17,431 bases of DNA from CAZIPZ01 sp964541075 (GCA_964541075.1 CAZIPZ010000077.1:1-17431); one strand, 5' to 3'; counted from the stretch's first letter, positions 1 to 7,536 are shown. Made by a program: numbers and translations. Notes: generated by a model not told the origin, from the letters alone.

Positions 1-1
1 C

Positions 2-1000
2 GAAGCAGTCGACAGCGCCATCAAAACAGCGCGTTTTTATTGGAACGCTCAGGGGAATCCAACCAAGACGAAAATCATCAGCCGGCAGTTCGCCTATCAC
101 GGCGTCACCATGGGTGCGATGAACGCCACTGGTATTCCATCGTACTGGCCTATGTTCGGCGGACTGCTGCCTGGCTTCATCCACATTCCGTCACCGTACC
201 CGTATCGATTCGTTTCGAACAATCCGAGTGTCAGCCCTGGCGTTGCGGCTGCGAACCTTCTCGAAGCGGCAATTCTGAAGGAAGGAGCGGAAACCATCGC
301 CGCATTTATTGCTGAACCGGTTCAAGGCTCCGGAGGCCTCATACCGCCGCAGCAAGACTACTTTCCACGCATTCGCGAAATTTGCGACAAATACGACGTC
401 CTTTTCATCTCGGACGAAGTGATCACGGGATTCGGCCGGACAGGCCGCTGGTTCGGACTTGAGAATTGGGGAGTGGAGCCCGATATTATCGCGTTTGCGA
501 AGGGCATCTCCTCTGGATACGTTCCACTGGGCGGCATCGGAATTTCCGATGAGGTGTACAGGACAATGGTTGAGGTTCCAGTCGAGCGGCGATGGATGCA
601 TGCCGCCACGTATTCGGGGCACGCAATGGCGTGCGCAGTAGCGCTTGCCAACATCGACATTCTCGAGCGTGAAGGACTGGTTGAGGCGGCGGGTCAAAAG
701 GGCAAGAAGTTGTTGAACGGATTGAGTCAATTAAGCAGCCTCGATGGAGTCGGAGACGTCCGTGGATTGGGTTTGTTGGCCGGCCTCGAGTTTGTCGAAG
801 ACAAGGCCACAAAAAAGCCGTTTGAACCGTCTCGCAAAATTGGCGCCCGCGTGCAGCGCGAATGCATCAAGAGGGGATTGTTCAGCCGAATTCGCGAGGA
901 TATCTATCTTCTTGCGCCGCCATTCGTTATTACCGACTTGCAGATCGATCGAATCGTCAACGTGCTTGGTGAATCCATTCCTGCCGCCCTGGCTCGATAA
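2..1000 (+). CDS. Class III PLP-dependent aminotransferase, 5'-truncated by the window edge
   Basis: The reading frame is open from base 2, so the gene starts outside the window. The visible 332 residues are the C-terminal part of a family usually near 440-460 residues, so roughly 110-120 are missing. The visible text begins just before the TARFYWN / AYHGVTMGAMNATG segment typical of omega-amino-acid:pyruvate and related transaminases. The PLP-site aspartate lies in LFISDEVITGFGRTGRWFG (about 403-460), and the Schiff-base lysine is in AFAKGISSGYVPLGG (Lys codon 500-502). The C-terminal small domain is complete and ends at TAA. Known family role: transfer of an amino group from an omega-amino acid, amine or diamine to a keto acid, in the cytoplasm. 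The exact substrate cannot be read from this part. The gene converges on the TerB-like gene with 20 bases between stops and no clear terminator hairpin. Confidence 0.9.
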   Translation, partial: EAVDSAIKTARFYWNAQGNPTKTKIISRQFAYHGVTMGAMNATGIPSYWPMFGGLLPGFIHIPSPYPYRFVSNNPSVSPGVAAANLLEAAILKEGAETIAAFIAEPVQGSGGLIPPQQDYFPRIREICDKYDVLFISDEVITGFGRTGRWFGLENWGVEPDIIAFAKGISSGYVPLGGIGISDEVYRTMVEVPVERRWMHAATYSGHAMACAVALANIDILEREGLVEAAGQKGKKLLNGLSQLSSLDGVGDVRGLGLLAGLEFVEDKATKKPFEPSRKIGARVQRECIKRGLFSRIREDIYLLAPPFVITDLQIDRIVNVLGESIPAALAR

Positions 1001-1020
1001 CCGATTGACGGGAGGCGGAT

Positions 1021-1884
1021 TCACCCGCGCGCTCTGACCTTTGCATCAATATATTGTTTGTGACTCAGGTGCATCGCGCTCGAGATGCCCCGAAGTTCCT
1101 CCAGTTCGGCATGAGTTAGTCCACCGTCTGCTGCTGCCACTGCGAAGAGCAAATCCAAAAGTTGGACGCGTTCTTCAAATGTCGTCTTTCCGGCGTACTC
1201 TGAAATCAATCGCGCTCGGTCCAGCCCCCTTACCGCCTCCTCGCCAATAATGGAGAGAAGCAAACCGAGCACTTCTTCTTCAAACAAACCTCGGACCTGC
1301 AGACGACTCCGGATCTCCTCAAGTTCGCGCTGGCCTATTTCGCCATCGGCTTGCGCGACGATGCCCATCAGTCCTCCGAGCAAACACAAGCGATGCAACT
1401 CCGGGGTGACTTCAGAACCCAATCGATGACGGAGCTTAAAAAGTATTTTGTTTCGGACAAATTCATCGAGGTTTGACGCAGGCGCTGGTGGACGCCTCCG
1501 GAACAAGCTTTTCATGCGCCCCACAAGGAGTTGAACCGTTGAGGCCTCTTTCAGGACTTGTGTGTACTGCTCAAGAAAATCATATTCCTCCGCGGTGATT
1601 CGAGAGTCGGCATTCAAGATCTCTTCCAGATGGCGGACAATCTGGTCTCGAGCGTAAGGCGTTCCGATTCGTAAGAGAAGGTCTCGAAAAAGCGCTTCAA
1701 TGTCCCTTTCGTTCGGCCTCTCTTCAAGATGGGGTTCCAATTCATGCCAATCTGCGTCCGTTAATTGCAGCTGTTTTGCGAGCATCTTGATGTAATTCAG
1801 TTCCGACTGGCTCAGTCCTGAGTCGGCCCAGGCCGCGGCGATCAGCACTTTGAGCAGAGCCACCGAGTCCGCACGCGTCAGCAT
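1021..1884 (-). CDS. Tandem TerB-like domain protein
   Basis: A 287-residue soluble protein without signal peptide or membrane segment. It is built from four related helical units. Each carries an acidic turn of the pattern A-D-x-x-[LI]-x-x-x-[EL]: WADSGLSQSEL (19-29), NADSRITAEEY (91-101), QADGEIGQREL (178-188) and AADGGLTHAEL (251-261). One TerB domain normally holds two such acidic helical pairs, so I read this as two TerB-like domains, about 5-120 and 160-287. They are joined by a basic/proline-rich linker (FRRRPPAPAS, 128-137). TerB-family proteins are acidic all-helical cytoplasmic proteins tied to tellurite resistance and metal or envelope stress; some TerB-like modules serve in membrane-associated complexes. 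No other ter gene is nearby, so a tellurite role is not implied. The ATG at 1884 is the only sensible start. It has no Shine-Dalgarno and sits 6 bases after a TACAAT box. The gene is divergent from the exporter operon. DjlA-like TerB fusions are an alternative relative, but no J domain is present. Confidence 0.75.
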   Translation of the reverse strand: MLTRADSVALLKVLIAAAWADSGLSQSELNYIKMLAKQLQLTDADWHELEPHLEERPNERDIEALFRDLLLRIGTPYARDQIVRHLEEILNADSRITAEEYDFLEQYTQVLKEASTVQLLVGRMKSLFRRRPPAPASNLDEFVRNKILFKLRHRLGSEVTPELHRLCLLGGLMGIVAQADGEIGQRELEEIRSRLQVRGLFEEEVLGLLLSIIGEEAVRGLDRARLISEYAGKTTFEERVQLLDLLFAVAAADGGLTHAELEELRGISSAMHLSHKQYIDAKVRARG

Positions 1885-1885
1885 G

Positions 1886-1914
1886 TGGACATTGTACCGT
1901 TTTCAGCGTAGATT
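1886..1914 (+). promoter_or_regulatory. Candidate sigma70-type promoter of the exporter operon
   Basis: TGGACA (1886-1891, 5/6 to the -35 consensus), a 17-base spacer and TAGATT (1909-1914, 4/6 to the -10 consensus). The -10 box ends 12 bases before the ATG at 1927, so the transcript would have a leader of only about 5 bases. No Shine-Dalgarno is visible. The -35 element abuts the start codon of the divergent TerB-like gene. Seen by eye; moderate support only. Confidence 0.45.
1891..1896 (-). promoter_or_regulatory. Candidate -10 box of the TerB-like gene
   Basis: Read on the minus strand this is TACAAT (5/6 to TATAAT), ending 6 bases before the ATG at 1884. A start of transcription 6-7 bases further on would fall on or next to the A of the ATG, giving a leaderless mRNA. 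No good -35 element is visible at the usual distance. The box lies within the spacer of the plus-strand promoter candidate, so the two promoters would overlap. Confidence 0.4.
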
Positions 1915-1926
1915 AACGGTCCTTGC

Positions 1927-3072
1927 ATGAAATTTCTCCCCTTGGTTTTCAGGAATGCCTTTCGTAATCGCCGCCGCTCCGCACTAACGATCCTCAGCAT
2001 CAGCATGTCGCTCTTCCTTATTGTCACCCTCTGGACTTTGCTGGAAGCTCTCGAGAGTCCGCCGATGACCCCGGAATCCGCGAAACGCGTTATCACGCGG
2101 CATCAGACATCTCTGGCGAACGTTATGCCGATATCCTACCGGCAGCAGATCCGGCAGACTCCGGGTGTTGAAAACGTCACCGCGTCGCAATGGTTCGGTG
2201 GTATTTACAAGGATCCGGCAAACTTCTTTGCGCAGTTTGCCGTGGACGCGGATTCGTTTTTCGATGTCTATCCGGAGATTCAGATTGCACCGGAACAGAA
2301 GAACGCGTTCATTCGCGAGCGAACGGCCGCACTTGCGGGCAAAAACCTGGCGGAACGTTATGGTTGGCAACTTGGAGACCGGGTGACGCTGGAAGGAACC
2401 ATATTTCCTGTGAACCCGGAAATGACGATCCAGGGTTTTACCGATGGTGGAGGCAGCGAGAATGGTTTGTATTTTCGCTGGGACTACTTCAATGAGCTTA
2501 TCGGCAACGCCAATATCGTGGGTACATTCACAGTCAAGGCGAAATCAGCAGATGAAATCCCGGCCATCATTGAGAGCATCGACAACCTGTTTGTGAACAG
2601 CACAGCTCCTACAAAGACCGAGAGTGAAAAGGCGTTCGTGCTGGGTTTTATGTCCATGTTGGGCAATGTCCGGACACTCGTCGTGAGCATTTGCACCGTC
2701 GTTCTGTTCACCATTATTCTGGTGGCTGCAAATACGATGGCAATGTCCATACGGGAGCGGACAGGCGAGATTGCGATCATGAAGACGCTCGGATTTTCCA
2801 CCGGCATGATATTAACGATGATGGTCGCGGAGTCTTCCTTCATTGCGCTTGCCGGTGGTCTGGCGGGATCCTTTGGCGCCCGGCTTCTGTGGGCCGCAAT
2901 TGATTTCAACGCCATGACCATGGGATTCATTCAAAGGTTTGACGTCACCTGGGTGACCATCTTCCTCGCTTCGGCTGTGTCTCTCACCGTAGCATTTGCC
3001 AGCACGTTCGTCCCCGCCTGGAGTGCTTCTCGTCTTGCAATCGCAGACGCTATACGGCGGCGCGGCGAATAG
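1927..3072 (+). CDS. ABC exporter permease, FtsX/MacB type (first half-permease)
   Basis: A 381-residue inner-membrane protein with the MacB/FtsX layout. There is a short cytoplasmic N-terminus (MKFLPLVFRNAFRNRRRSAL) and TM1 at about 20-41. A periplasmic MacB_PCD-like domain of about 200 residues follows, then three TM helices at roughly 250-272, 293-320 and 342-365. The loop after TM2, SIRERTGEIAIMKTLGFS, is the coupling-helix region that contacts the ABC ATPase in this family. It is the first gene of a five-gene operon; the next permease starts 5 bases after its stop. Family knowledge: these mechanotransmission exporters do not carry substrate through the membrane but drive a periplasmic adaptor and outer-membrane duct, or extract lipoproteins, as in MacB and LolCE. 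Substrate unknown. The ATG at 1927 fits the conserved family N-terminus, although it lacks a Shine-Dalgarno. Confidence 0.88.
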   Translation: MKFLPLVFRNAFRNRRRSALTILSISMSLFLIVTLWTLLEALESPPMTPESAKRVITRHQTSLANVMPISYRQQIRQTPGVENVTASQWFGGIYKDPANFFAQFAVDADSFFDVYPEIQIAPEQKNAFIRERTAALAGKNLAERYGWQLGDRVTLEGTIFPVNPEMTIQGFTDGGGSENGLYFRWDYFNELIGNANIVGTFTVKAKSADEIPAIIESIDNLFVNSTAPTKTESEKAFVLGFMSMLGNVRTLVVSICTVVLFTIILVAANTMAMSIRERTGEIAIMKTLGFSTGMILTMMVAESSFIALAGGLAGSFGARLLWAAIDFNAMTMGFIQRFDVTWVTIFLASAVSLTVAFASTFVPAWSASRLAIADAIRRRGE

Positions 3073-3077
3073 ACCAC

Positions 3078-4217
3078 ATGATTCCTATAAAGTACAACTT
3101 TCGAAGCTTGCGTGTTCGCCGTGTAGGTACGCTGATGACCATTTTCGGCGTCGCGCTTACGGTTTCCGTATTTGTTTCGATTCTCGCGATGGTTCAAGGT
3201 CTGGAAGCCACTTTTGTAGAAACCGGTGAACCGCTGAACCTGCTTTTAATTCGTCAGGGTTCGCAGACTGAGACGAATAGCTACTTCGACAGGGAAATCA
3301 AAGGCATAGTCGAGAGTGTCGAAGGCGTCGCCGATGTGGCAGGTGAAATTATTGTGATCATCAATCATCCAAGGGTCACCGGGCAGACGAGCAACCTGAT
3401 CGTCCGCGGTGTAGGCGAGAATTCCTTGACGCTTCGACCGAGGGTGCGGCTCGCTGAGGGACGGATGTTTCAAAGAGGTTTGCGCGAAGCGGTGGTCAGC
3501 CGGTCTATCGCAACGCGATTCAAAAACGCCGCTCTCGGTGATTCCATAAGAATTGGTCGAACAGAATGGAAGATCGTCGGTTTGCTGGATGCTTCGAGAA
3601 CTGCCTATGATTCGGAAATCTGGGCGGATTACAACGAGGTGGCCCAGGAGTTCGAGCGGCCGATCTATAGCTCACTTCTGGTGCGATGCGCCAGCGAAGA
3701 CGCTCTGGTTTCTGTTAGAAACAAATTGCGGGACGATAGGCGGGTGAAGCTGGACACGCCGACGGAGAGGGAATACTTCGCCAGCCAGAGCGGTGCGGGG
3801 ACTGCCGTTAAGGTTCTTGGGTATTTCATCGCCGTCATCATGTCGATAGGATCCTCTTTCGCGGTGATGAATACGATGTACGCCGCCACCACGTATCGGA
3901 CGCGCGAAATCGCGACCCTGCGTGTGATGGGGTTCAGGAGAGCGGCAATTCTGTTTTCCTTTATGCTGGAGTCTCTGTTGCTCGCCATTCTTGGAGGAAT
4001 TGTGGGCTGTCTTATGGCCCTGCCGATGAACGGAATTTCCACCGGCATGACCAACTTTCTGACATTTTCAGAGGTCGTGTTCGATTTTCGGATTACGCCC
4101 TCCTTGATGATGCGGGGAGTCGTCTTCGCGGCATTCATGGGCGCCTTGGGAGGTCTGTTGCCCGCGAGACTGGCGTCGCGCATGACGATTGTGCGCGCGC
4201 TTCGGACCGAGGGTTGA
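3078..4217 (+). CDS. ABC exporter permease, FtsX/MacB type (second half-permease)
   Basis: A 379-residue protein with the same fold plan as its neighbour but clearly different sequence. TM1 is at about 17-42, a periplasmic MacB_PCD-like domain at about 45-235, and TM2-4 near 245-270, 295-318 and 345-368. The cytoplasmic coupling segment reads TTYRTREIATLRVMGFRRA. The C-terminus ARLASRMTIVRALRTEG is typical of FtsX permeases. The first permease ends 5 bases upstream and the adaptor start overlaps this stop (TGATG), so translation is probably coupled. Two different permeases with one ATPase gene suggest a heterodimeric membrane part (as in LolCE), rather than the MacB homodimer with fused ATPase. 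Confidence 0.88.
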   Translation: MIPIKYNFRSLRVRRVGTLMTIFGVALTVSVFVSILAMVQGLEATFVETGEPLNLLLIRQGSQTETNSYFDREIKGIVESVEGVADVAGEIIVIINHPRVTGQTSNLIVRGVGENSLTLRPRVRLAEGRMFQRGLREAVVSRSIATRFKNAALGDSIRIGRTEWKIVGLLDASRTAYDSEIWADYNEVAQEFERPIYSSLLVRCASEDALVSVRNKLRDDRRVKLDTPTEREYFASQSGAGTAVKVLGYFIAVIMSIGSSFAVMNTMYAATTYRTREIATLRVMGFRRAAILFSFMLESLLLAILGGIVGCLMALPMNGISTGMTNFLTFSEVVFDFRITPSLMMRGVVFAAFMGALGGLLPARLASRMTIVRALRTEG

Positions 4218-5587
4218 TGGTAAGATCCTCTGAAAACGCGGCTATGGACAACCTGTCAGATCAACTCAGCAAGCTCAAAATTGATAGATCAATGCGGCCG
4301 GATGCACCTCAGGGACGGCGCCGCGGACTGATCGTCTTCTGCGTGGTCGCGGCGCTGGCCGGTTTTGGAATCGTGGCGGCCTTGCGGCAGTCCGGGGCCG
4401 CGCCGGTCGTTGATGTGATTCACCCCCGCGAGGCGGATAATTCAACAGCCGCCGTTCTCGTCGCCACCGGTTACATTGTGCCGCACCACAAAATTCAAGT
4501 CGGGTCCAAGATCATGGGACGCGTTGCCTGGATCGGCGTCGAAAAAGGGGACAGCGTCAGGCGCGACCAGGTTGTCGTCCGGCTCGAGGATCGCGAGTAC
4601 CGCGCTCAGTATGAAGAGGCCCGCTCTTCATATAGCGCTGCAGAAACGCGCCTTCGGGAATTGGTTCGGGGATCAAGGCCCGAAGAAGTCGACAGGGCCA
4701 AGGCTGATGTGGAACAAGCGCAAGCGCAGTTGCGGGTTGACGAAGCATACTTCAAGCGCGTCGAAGGCCTGGTCCGGGAAGGCGTATTTCCCGCCCAGAA
4801 CCTCGATGAGGCTCGCGGCCGTTACGATGCTTCTCGGGCCAATCTGGATGCTATGGTCAACACCTTCGAACTCATAAGGCAAGGTCCACGCCAGGAGCAA
4901 ATCGAGGCCGCCCGGGCAGAGGCCGATCGCGCGAAAGCATCCGTGGACTATGCCAAAACCATTCTGGACTCGACTGAAATACGCGTTCCTAGCGACGGAA
5001 CCATACTGGAACGCAATGTCGAAGTCGGAGAAATGGTCACAACGTCGTTTGTGGGCGACCGGGGTGCGAAATCGTTTGTAGTCACCATCGCGGATCTCAA
5101 CGATGTTCAGGTCGAATTGGATATCAATCAGAATGATTTCAATCGTGTGAGCATGAACCAGCCGTGCAAGGTGATCACGGATGCGTATCCAGACAAAGAA
5201 TACCGGTGCATTGTCGATGAAATCGCTCCGGAGGCGAACCGTCAGAAAGCGACCGTTCAGGTGAAGGTGAAGCTCACGCAGCCGGATGCATACATACGTC
5301 CCGAGATGAATGCACGGGTCACGTTCTTGAGCCTGGACAACGGGAGTTCATCCGCGGATGATCCAAAACTTTTTGTGATACCGAAGCGAGCTGTCGTCGA
5401 TCGGGAGAATGGAAAAGGTGTGCTGGTCGTGTCGGAGGGGACAGTACAGGCCAAGCCTGTGCAGATTGCGCGAGAATTGGGTTCCGACGTGTTTGTGTCT
5501 GGCGGCCTGGTTGGCGCAGAAGCGATCATCGTCGGCGATCAGGTGGCGCAACTCAAAGTTGGGGATCGCGTTCAGGTGAGACAGTAA
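4217..5587 (+). CDS. HlyD/MacA-type periplasmic adaptor (membrane fusion protein)
   Basis: 456 residues from the ATG at 4217, which overlaps the upstream stop as TGATG. TTG 4214 and ATG 4244 are alternatives in the same frame; ATG 4244 (MDNLSDQLSKLKIDR) also looks like a natural start. A basic stretch (GRRRG) precedes an N-terminal membrane anchor at about 37-57. Next comes a first lipoyl half-motif (KIMGRVAWIGVEKGDSVRRD). A long Ala/Glu/Arg-rich coiled-coil hairpin spans roughly 130-255, in which two related segments occur (GSRPEEVDRAKADVEQAQAQ and GPRQEQIEAARAEADRAKAS). The second lipoyl half (STEIRVPSDGTILERNVEVG) and beta-barrel follow. Such adaptors bridge the inner-membrane permeases to a TolC-like outer-membrane channel in MacAB/DevBCA-type exporters. 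No TolC-like gene is in the window. Confidence 0.9.
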   Translation: MVRSSENAAMDNLSDQLSKLKIDRSMRPDAPQGRRRGLIVFCVVAALAGFGIVAALRQSGAAPVVDVIHPREADNSTAAVLVATGYIVPHHKIQVGSKIMGRVAWIGVEKGDSVRRDQVVVRLEDREYRAQYEEARSSYSAAETRLRELVRGSRPEEVDRAKADVEQAQAQLRVDEAYFKRVEGLVREGVFPAQNLDEARGRYDASRANLDAMVNTFELIRQGPRQEQIEAARAEADRAKASVDYAKTILDSTEIRVPSDGTILERNVEVGEMVTTSFVGDRGAKSFVVTIADLNDVQVELDINQNDFNRVSMNQPCKVITDAYPDKEYRCIVDEIAPEANRQKATVQVKVKLTQPDAYIRPEMNARVTFLSLDNGSSSADDPKLFVIPKRAVVDRENGKGVLVVSEGTVQAKPVQIARELGSDVFVSGGLVGAEAIIVGDQVAQLKVGDRVQVRQ

Positions 5588-6273
5588 TGGCGGCAGTAGA
5601 GATTCGAAACGTAACGAAGGTCTTCAAAAAGGAGAGCGCTCAAGTTGTGGCTCTCCACGAGACAAGCTTGGATATCGAAGCCGGTGGGTTTGTGTGTTTG
5701 ATGGGTCCGTCGGGATCCGGCAAATCGACGCTCCTGAATTTGATCGCCGGAATCGATCGGCCATCGAGCGGCAGCGTCGTCGTAGATGGCCGGGACATTG
5801 CGAAAATCAGCGAAAAGCAACTGGCGTTGTGGCGCAACTACACGATCGGTTTCATTTTCCAAACCTTCAATCTCATCCCTGTTCTCACGGCGTTCGAAAA
5901 TATTGAGCTACCCTTGCTTCTGACAAAACTCAACAAAGCGCAACGCAAGGAACATGTCCAGACAGCGCTTGCCCTAGTCGGGCTCGGGGATCGCATGCTT
6001 CATTTCCCTCGTCAGCTTTCGGGGGGACAGGAACAGCGGGTTGCCATTGCGAGAGCAATCGTAACCGACCCCGCGCTGATTTTGGCGGATGAACCCACGG
6101 GTGATCTCGATGCGAACTCGGCCAGTGAAGTGCTTAGCATCCTGGAGACACTGAATCGAGAATTCAAGAAAACGGTGATCATGGTGACCCACGACCCAAA
6201 AGCGGCGCATTACGCCACCGTGATTCGGCATTTGGATAAAGGCATTTTGCTGCCTGAAGGAGTGACTGCGTGA
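5587..6273 (+). CDS. ABC transporter ATPase, MacB/LolD/DevA type
   Basis: A 228-residue cytoplasmic ATPase with every motif intact: Walker A GPSGSGKST (40-48), Q-loop Gln92 in FQTFNL, signature LSGGQ (144-148), Walker B LILADEP (164-170, catalytic Glu169), D-loop around DLD (173-175) and H-loop His202 in VTHD. The residue after the signature is Glu (LSGGQEQRV) where Gln is usual, a mild variant. Size and the ILADEPTGDLD wording place it with the MacB/LolD/FtsE class that powers FtsX-type permeases. The ATG shares its first base with the adaptor stop (TAATG). The stop overlaps the next GTG start (GTGA), so all five operon members are closely coupled. Confidence 0.93.
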   Translation: MAAVEIRNVTKVFKKESAQVVALHETSLDIEAGGFVCLMGPSGSGKSTLLNLIAGIDRPSSGSVVVDGRDIAKISEKQLALWRNYTIGFIFQTFNLIPVLTAFENIELPLLLTKLNKAQRKEHVQTALALVGLGDRMLHFPRQLSGGQEQRVAIARAIVTDPALILADEPTGDLDANSASEVLSILETLNREFKKTVIMVTHDPKAAHYATVIRHLDKGILLPEGVTA

Positions 6274-7313
6274 AAAACCAATACGTCCGAGCCTTCGTCC
6301 TGACACTGGCGTTTGCGGTGTCGTCGAATGCGCAATCGGGAGCGAAGAAGCTGGCCGTCGTGAATGGCGACACGATCACGGAGGACCAGGTCAATAGCGC
6401 TGCAGCTACAGAGCTGGAGAATCTCAGCCTCCGGCAGCTTCAGTTGCAGGCTGGGTTCGCCCAGGACAAGCATGAGATTCTTGAGAAAACATTGGATGCG
6501 CTCGTTCAGAACAAGCTGTTTGCGATGGAGGCTGCCAAGAGGGGTGTTTCGGTCGATGAATTTCTGAAGACCGAGATTGAGTCGAAGGTAGGTGCGCCGC
6601 CTGAGGACATTGTGAATCAAACATATGAAGCCAACAGAGCGCAGCTGGGCGCGGTAAGTGAAGAAGAAGGAAAGCAGCAGGTCCGGCTGTATTTGATGGA
6701 CCAACGCCGGCGATCCATTCAAGAAACCCTCCTATCCGAACTTAAGAAACAATACGCGGTCGAGATCCTGATGGAACCGCGGCGGGTTGAGGTGAGCTCA
6801 TCAGGATTTCCTTCCACAGGTTCAGCGAGCGCTCCAATAACGATCGTAGAGTTCTCGGATTTCGAATGTCCGTTTTGCGCCAGACTTTTCACGACTATGA
6901 AGCAGGTTGAAGAAAAACATCGAGCCAATATTCGTCTGGTATACCGGCAGTTTCCCTTGAACAGCATTCACCCGCGGGCGCAGAAAGCTGCCGAGGCTTC
7001 GCTGTGTGCAAACGAGCAGCAGCGATTTTGGGAATTCCACGACGCGATGTTTTCTCGCCCGGATGCGCTGGCGGTGGACCAGTTGAAAGCGAAGGCTGCG
7101 GAGTTGAAGCTGGACACCACCGCTTTCAACGCGTGTTTGGATTCCGGAAAACAGGCCCAGGCAGTGAAGCAGGACGTCTATGAAGGCATTCGGTCCGGTG
7201 TCACCGGAACTCCGGCCTTGTTTATCAATGGACGGATGATCGCAGGCGCCCAGCCCTATGACGCCATTGTCGCGATTATCGAGGACGAGTTGAAGCGCCT
7301 CCAGAAAAAGTAA
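6270..7313 (+). CDS. Secreted SurA_N-DsbA fusion (foldase / thiol oxidoreductase)
   Basis: 347 residues from a GTG start that overlaps the ATPase stop by 4 bases. Residues 1-22 form a signal peptide (hydrophobic FVLTLAFAVSS, likely cut near SNA-QSG), without a lipobox. Residues about 29-160 resemble the SurA/PrsA N-terminal chaperone region (AVVNGDTITEDQV, then helical, KTEIESKVGAPPEDIV). No parvulin PPIase domain follows. From about 170 comes a DsbA/Thioredoxin_4 domain: EFSDFECPFC with active-site CPFC at 200-203, and the cis-proline segment GVTGTPALFING (Pro315). Two more cysteines (ASLCANE, NACLDSG) could make a structural disulfide. Family role: forming or rearranging disulfides in exported proteins while holding them unfolded, in the periplasm. 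Its place as last gene of the exporter operon suggests it serves the exporter parts or its cargo; that is inference. Confidence 0.88.
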   Translation: MKNQYVRAFVLTLAFAVSSNAQSGAKKLAVVNGDTITEDQVNSAAATELENLSLRQLQLQAGFAQDKHEILEKTLDALVQNKLFAMEAAKRGVSVDEFLKTEIESKVGAPPEDIVNQTYEANRAQLGAVSEEEGKQQVRLYLMDQRRRSIQETLLSELKKQYAVEILMEPRRVEVSSSGFPSTGSASAPITIVEFSDFECPFCARLFTTMKQVEEKHRANIRLVYRQFPLNSIHPRAQKAAEASLCANEQQRFWEFHDAMFSRPDALAVDQLKAKAAELKLDTTAFNACLDSGKQAQAVKQDVYEGIRSGVTGTPALFINGRMIAGAQPYDAIVAIIEDELKRLQKK

Positions 7314-7329
7314 AGCAGACGAGCTTGCA

Positions 7330-7364
7330 AATGGATGGCGGATTGGTGGCCGCCGCCATCCATT
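7330..7364 (+). terminator. 12-bp hairpin after the exporter operon
   Basis: A perfect 12-bp inverted repeat, AATGGATGGCGG (7330-7341) and its complement CCGCCATCCATT (7353-7364), with an 11-base loop. It starts 17 bases after the stop of the DsbA fusion gene. Only two T follow the stem, so it lacks the U-tract of a classic intrinsic terminator. It may act as a 3'-end stabiliser or in Rho-linked termination. Confidence 0.5.
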
Positions 7365-7406
7365 CTCGACCCTCGGGCAAACCTTTTGGCCCGGAAGCAT
7401 CCTTCG

Positions 7407-7436
7407 TTGCAGAGAATTCTTCCCGCCCCATATAAT
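7407..7436 (+). promoter_or_regulatory. Sigma70-type promoter of the stress-protein gene
   Basis: TTGCAG (7407-7412, 4/6), an 18-base spacer and a perfect TATAAT (7431-7436). A start near 7443 would give a 5' leader of about 98 bases before the ATG at 7541. That leader holds an orphan Shine-Dalgarno (TAAGGAGG, 7475-7482) and a GC-rich inverted repeat around 7488-7503. Confidence 0.55.
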
Positions 7437-7530
7437 TCGAACATCAATCTCGCGACAACTAAATCGTTAAGGTTTAAGGAGGCGCCGCGGACGCCGGGCG
7501 GTCCTAGGATTGCACCTTGAATGCTTTATT

Positions 7531-7536
7531 GAGGAG
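7531..7536 (+). promoter_or_regulatory. Ribosome binding site that decides the start at 7541
   Basis: GAGGAG lies 4 bases before the ATG at 7541 and supports that start over the in-frame TTG at 7517, which would add eight residues with no family resemblance. It overlaps the stop of a three-codon ORF (ATG 7521, Met-Leu-Tyr). Confidence 0.55.

Noticed and set aside
1001..1020. Possible terminator between the convergent aminotransferase and TerB-like genes
   Set aside because: Only a 4-bp GCGG/CCGC stem is present, with no T-run, so I do not call it.
1021..1884. Tellurite-resistance operon
   Set aside because: The protein is TerB-like but no terC, terD, terZ or related gene is adjacent; the domain alone does not imply tellurite resistance.
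1927..7313. LolCDE lipoprotein-releasing system
   Set aside because: The ATPase and two FtsX-type permeases fit LolCDE, but the HlyD-type adaptor in the same operon points to a MacAB/DevBCA-type exporter.
6822..7400. Long open frame (192 codons) on the minus strand opposite the DsbA fusion gene
   Set aside because: It lies wholly over a well-supported plus-strand gene and the terminator hairpin; its translation shows no family resemblance and has the composition of an antisense shadow.
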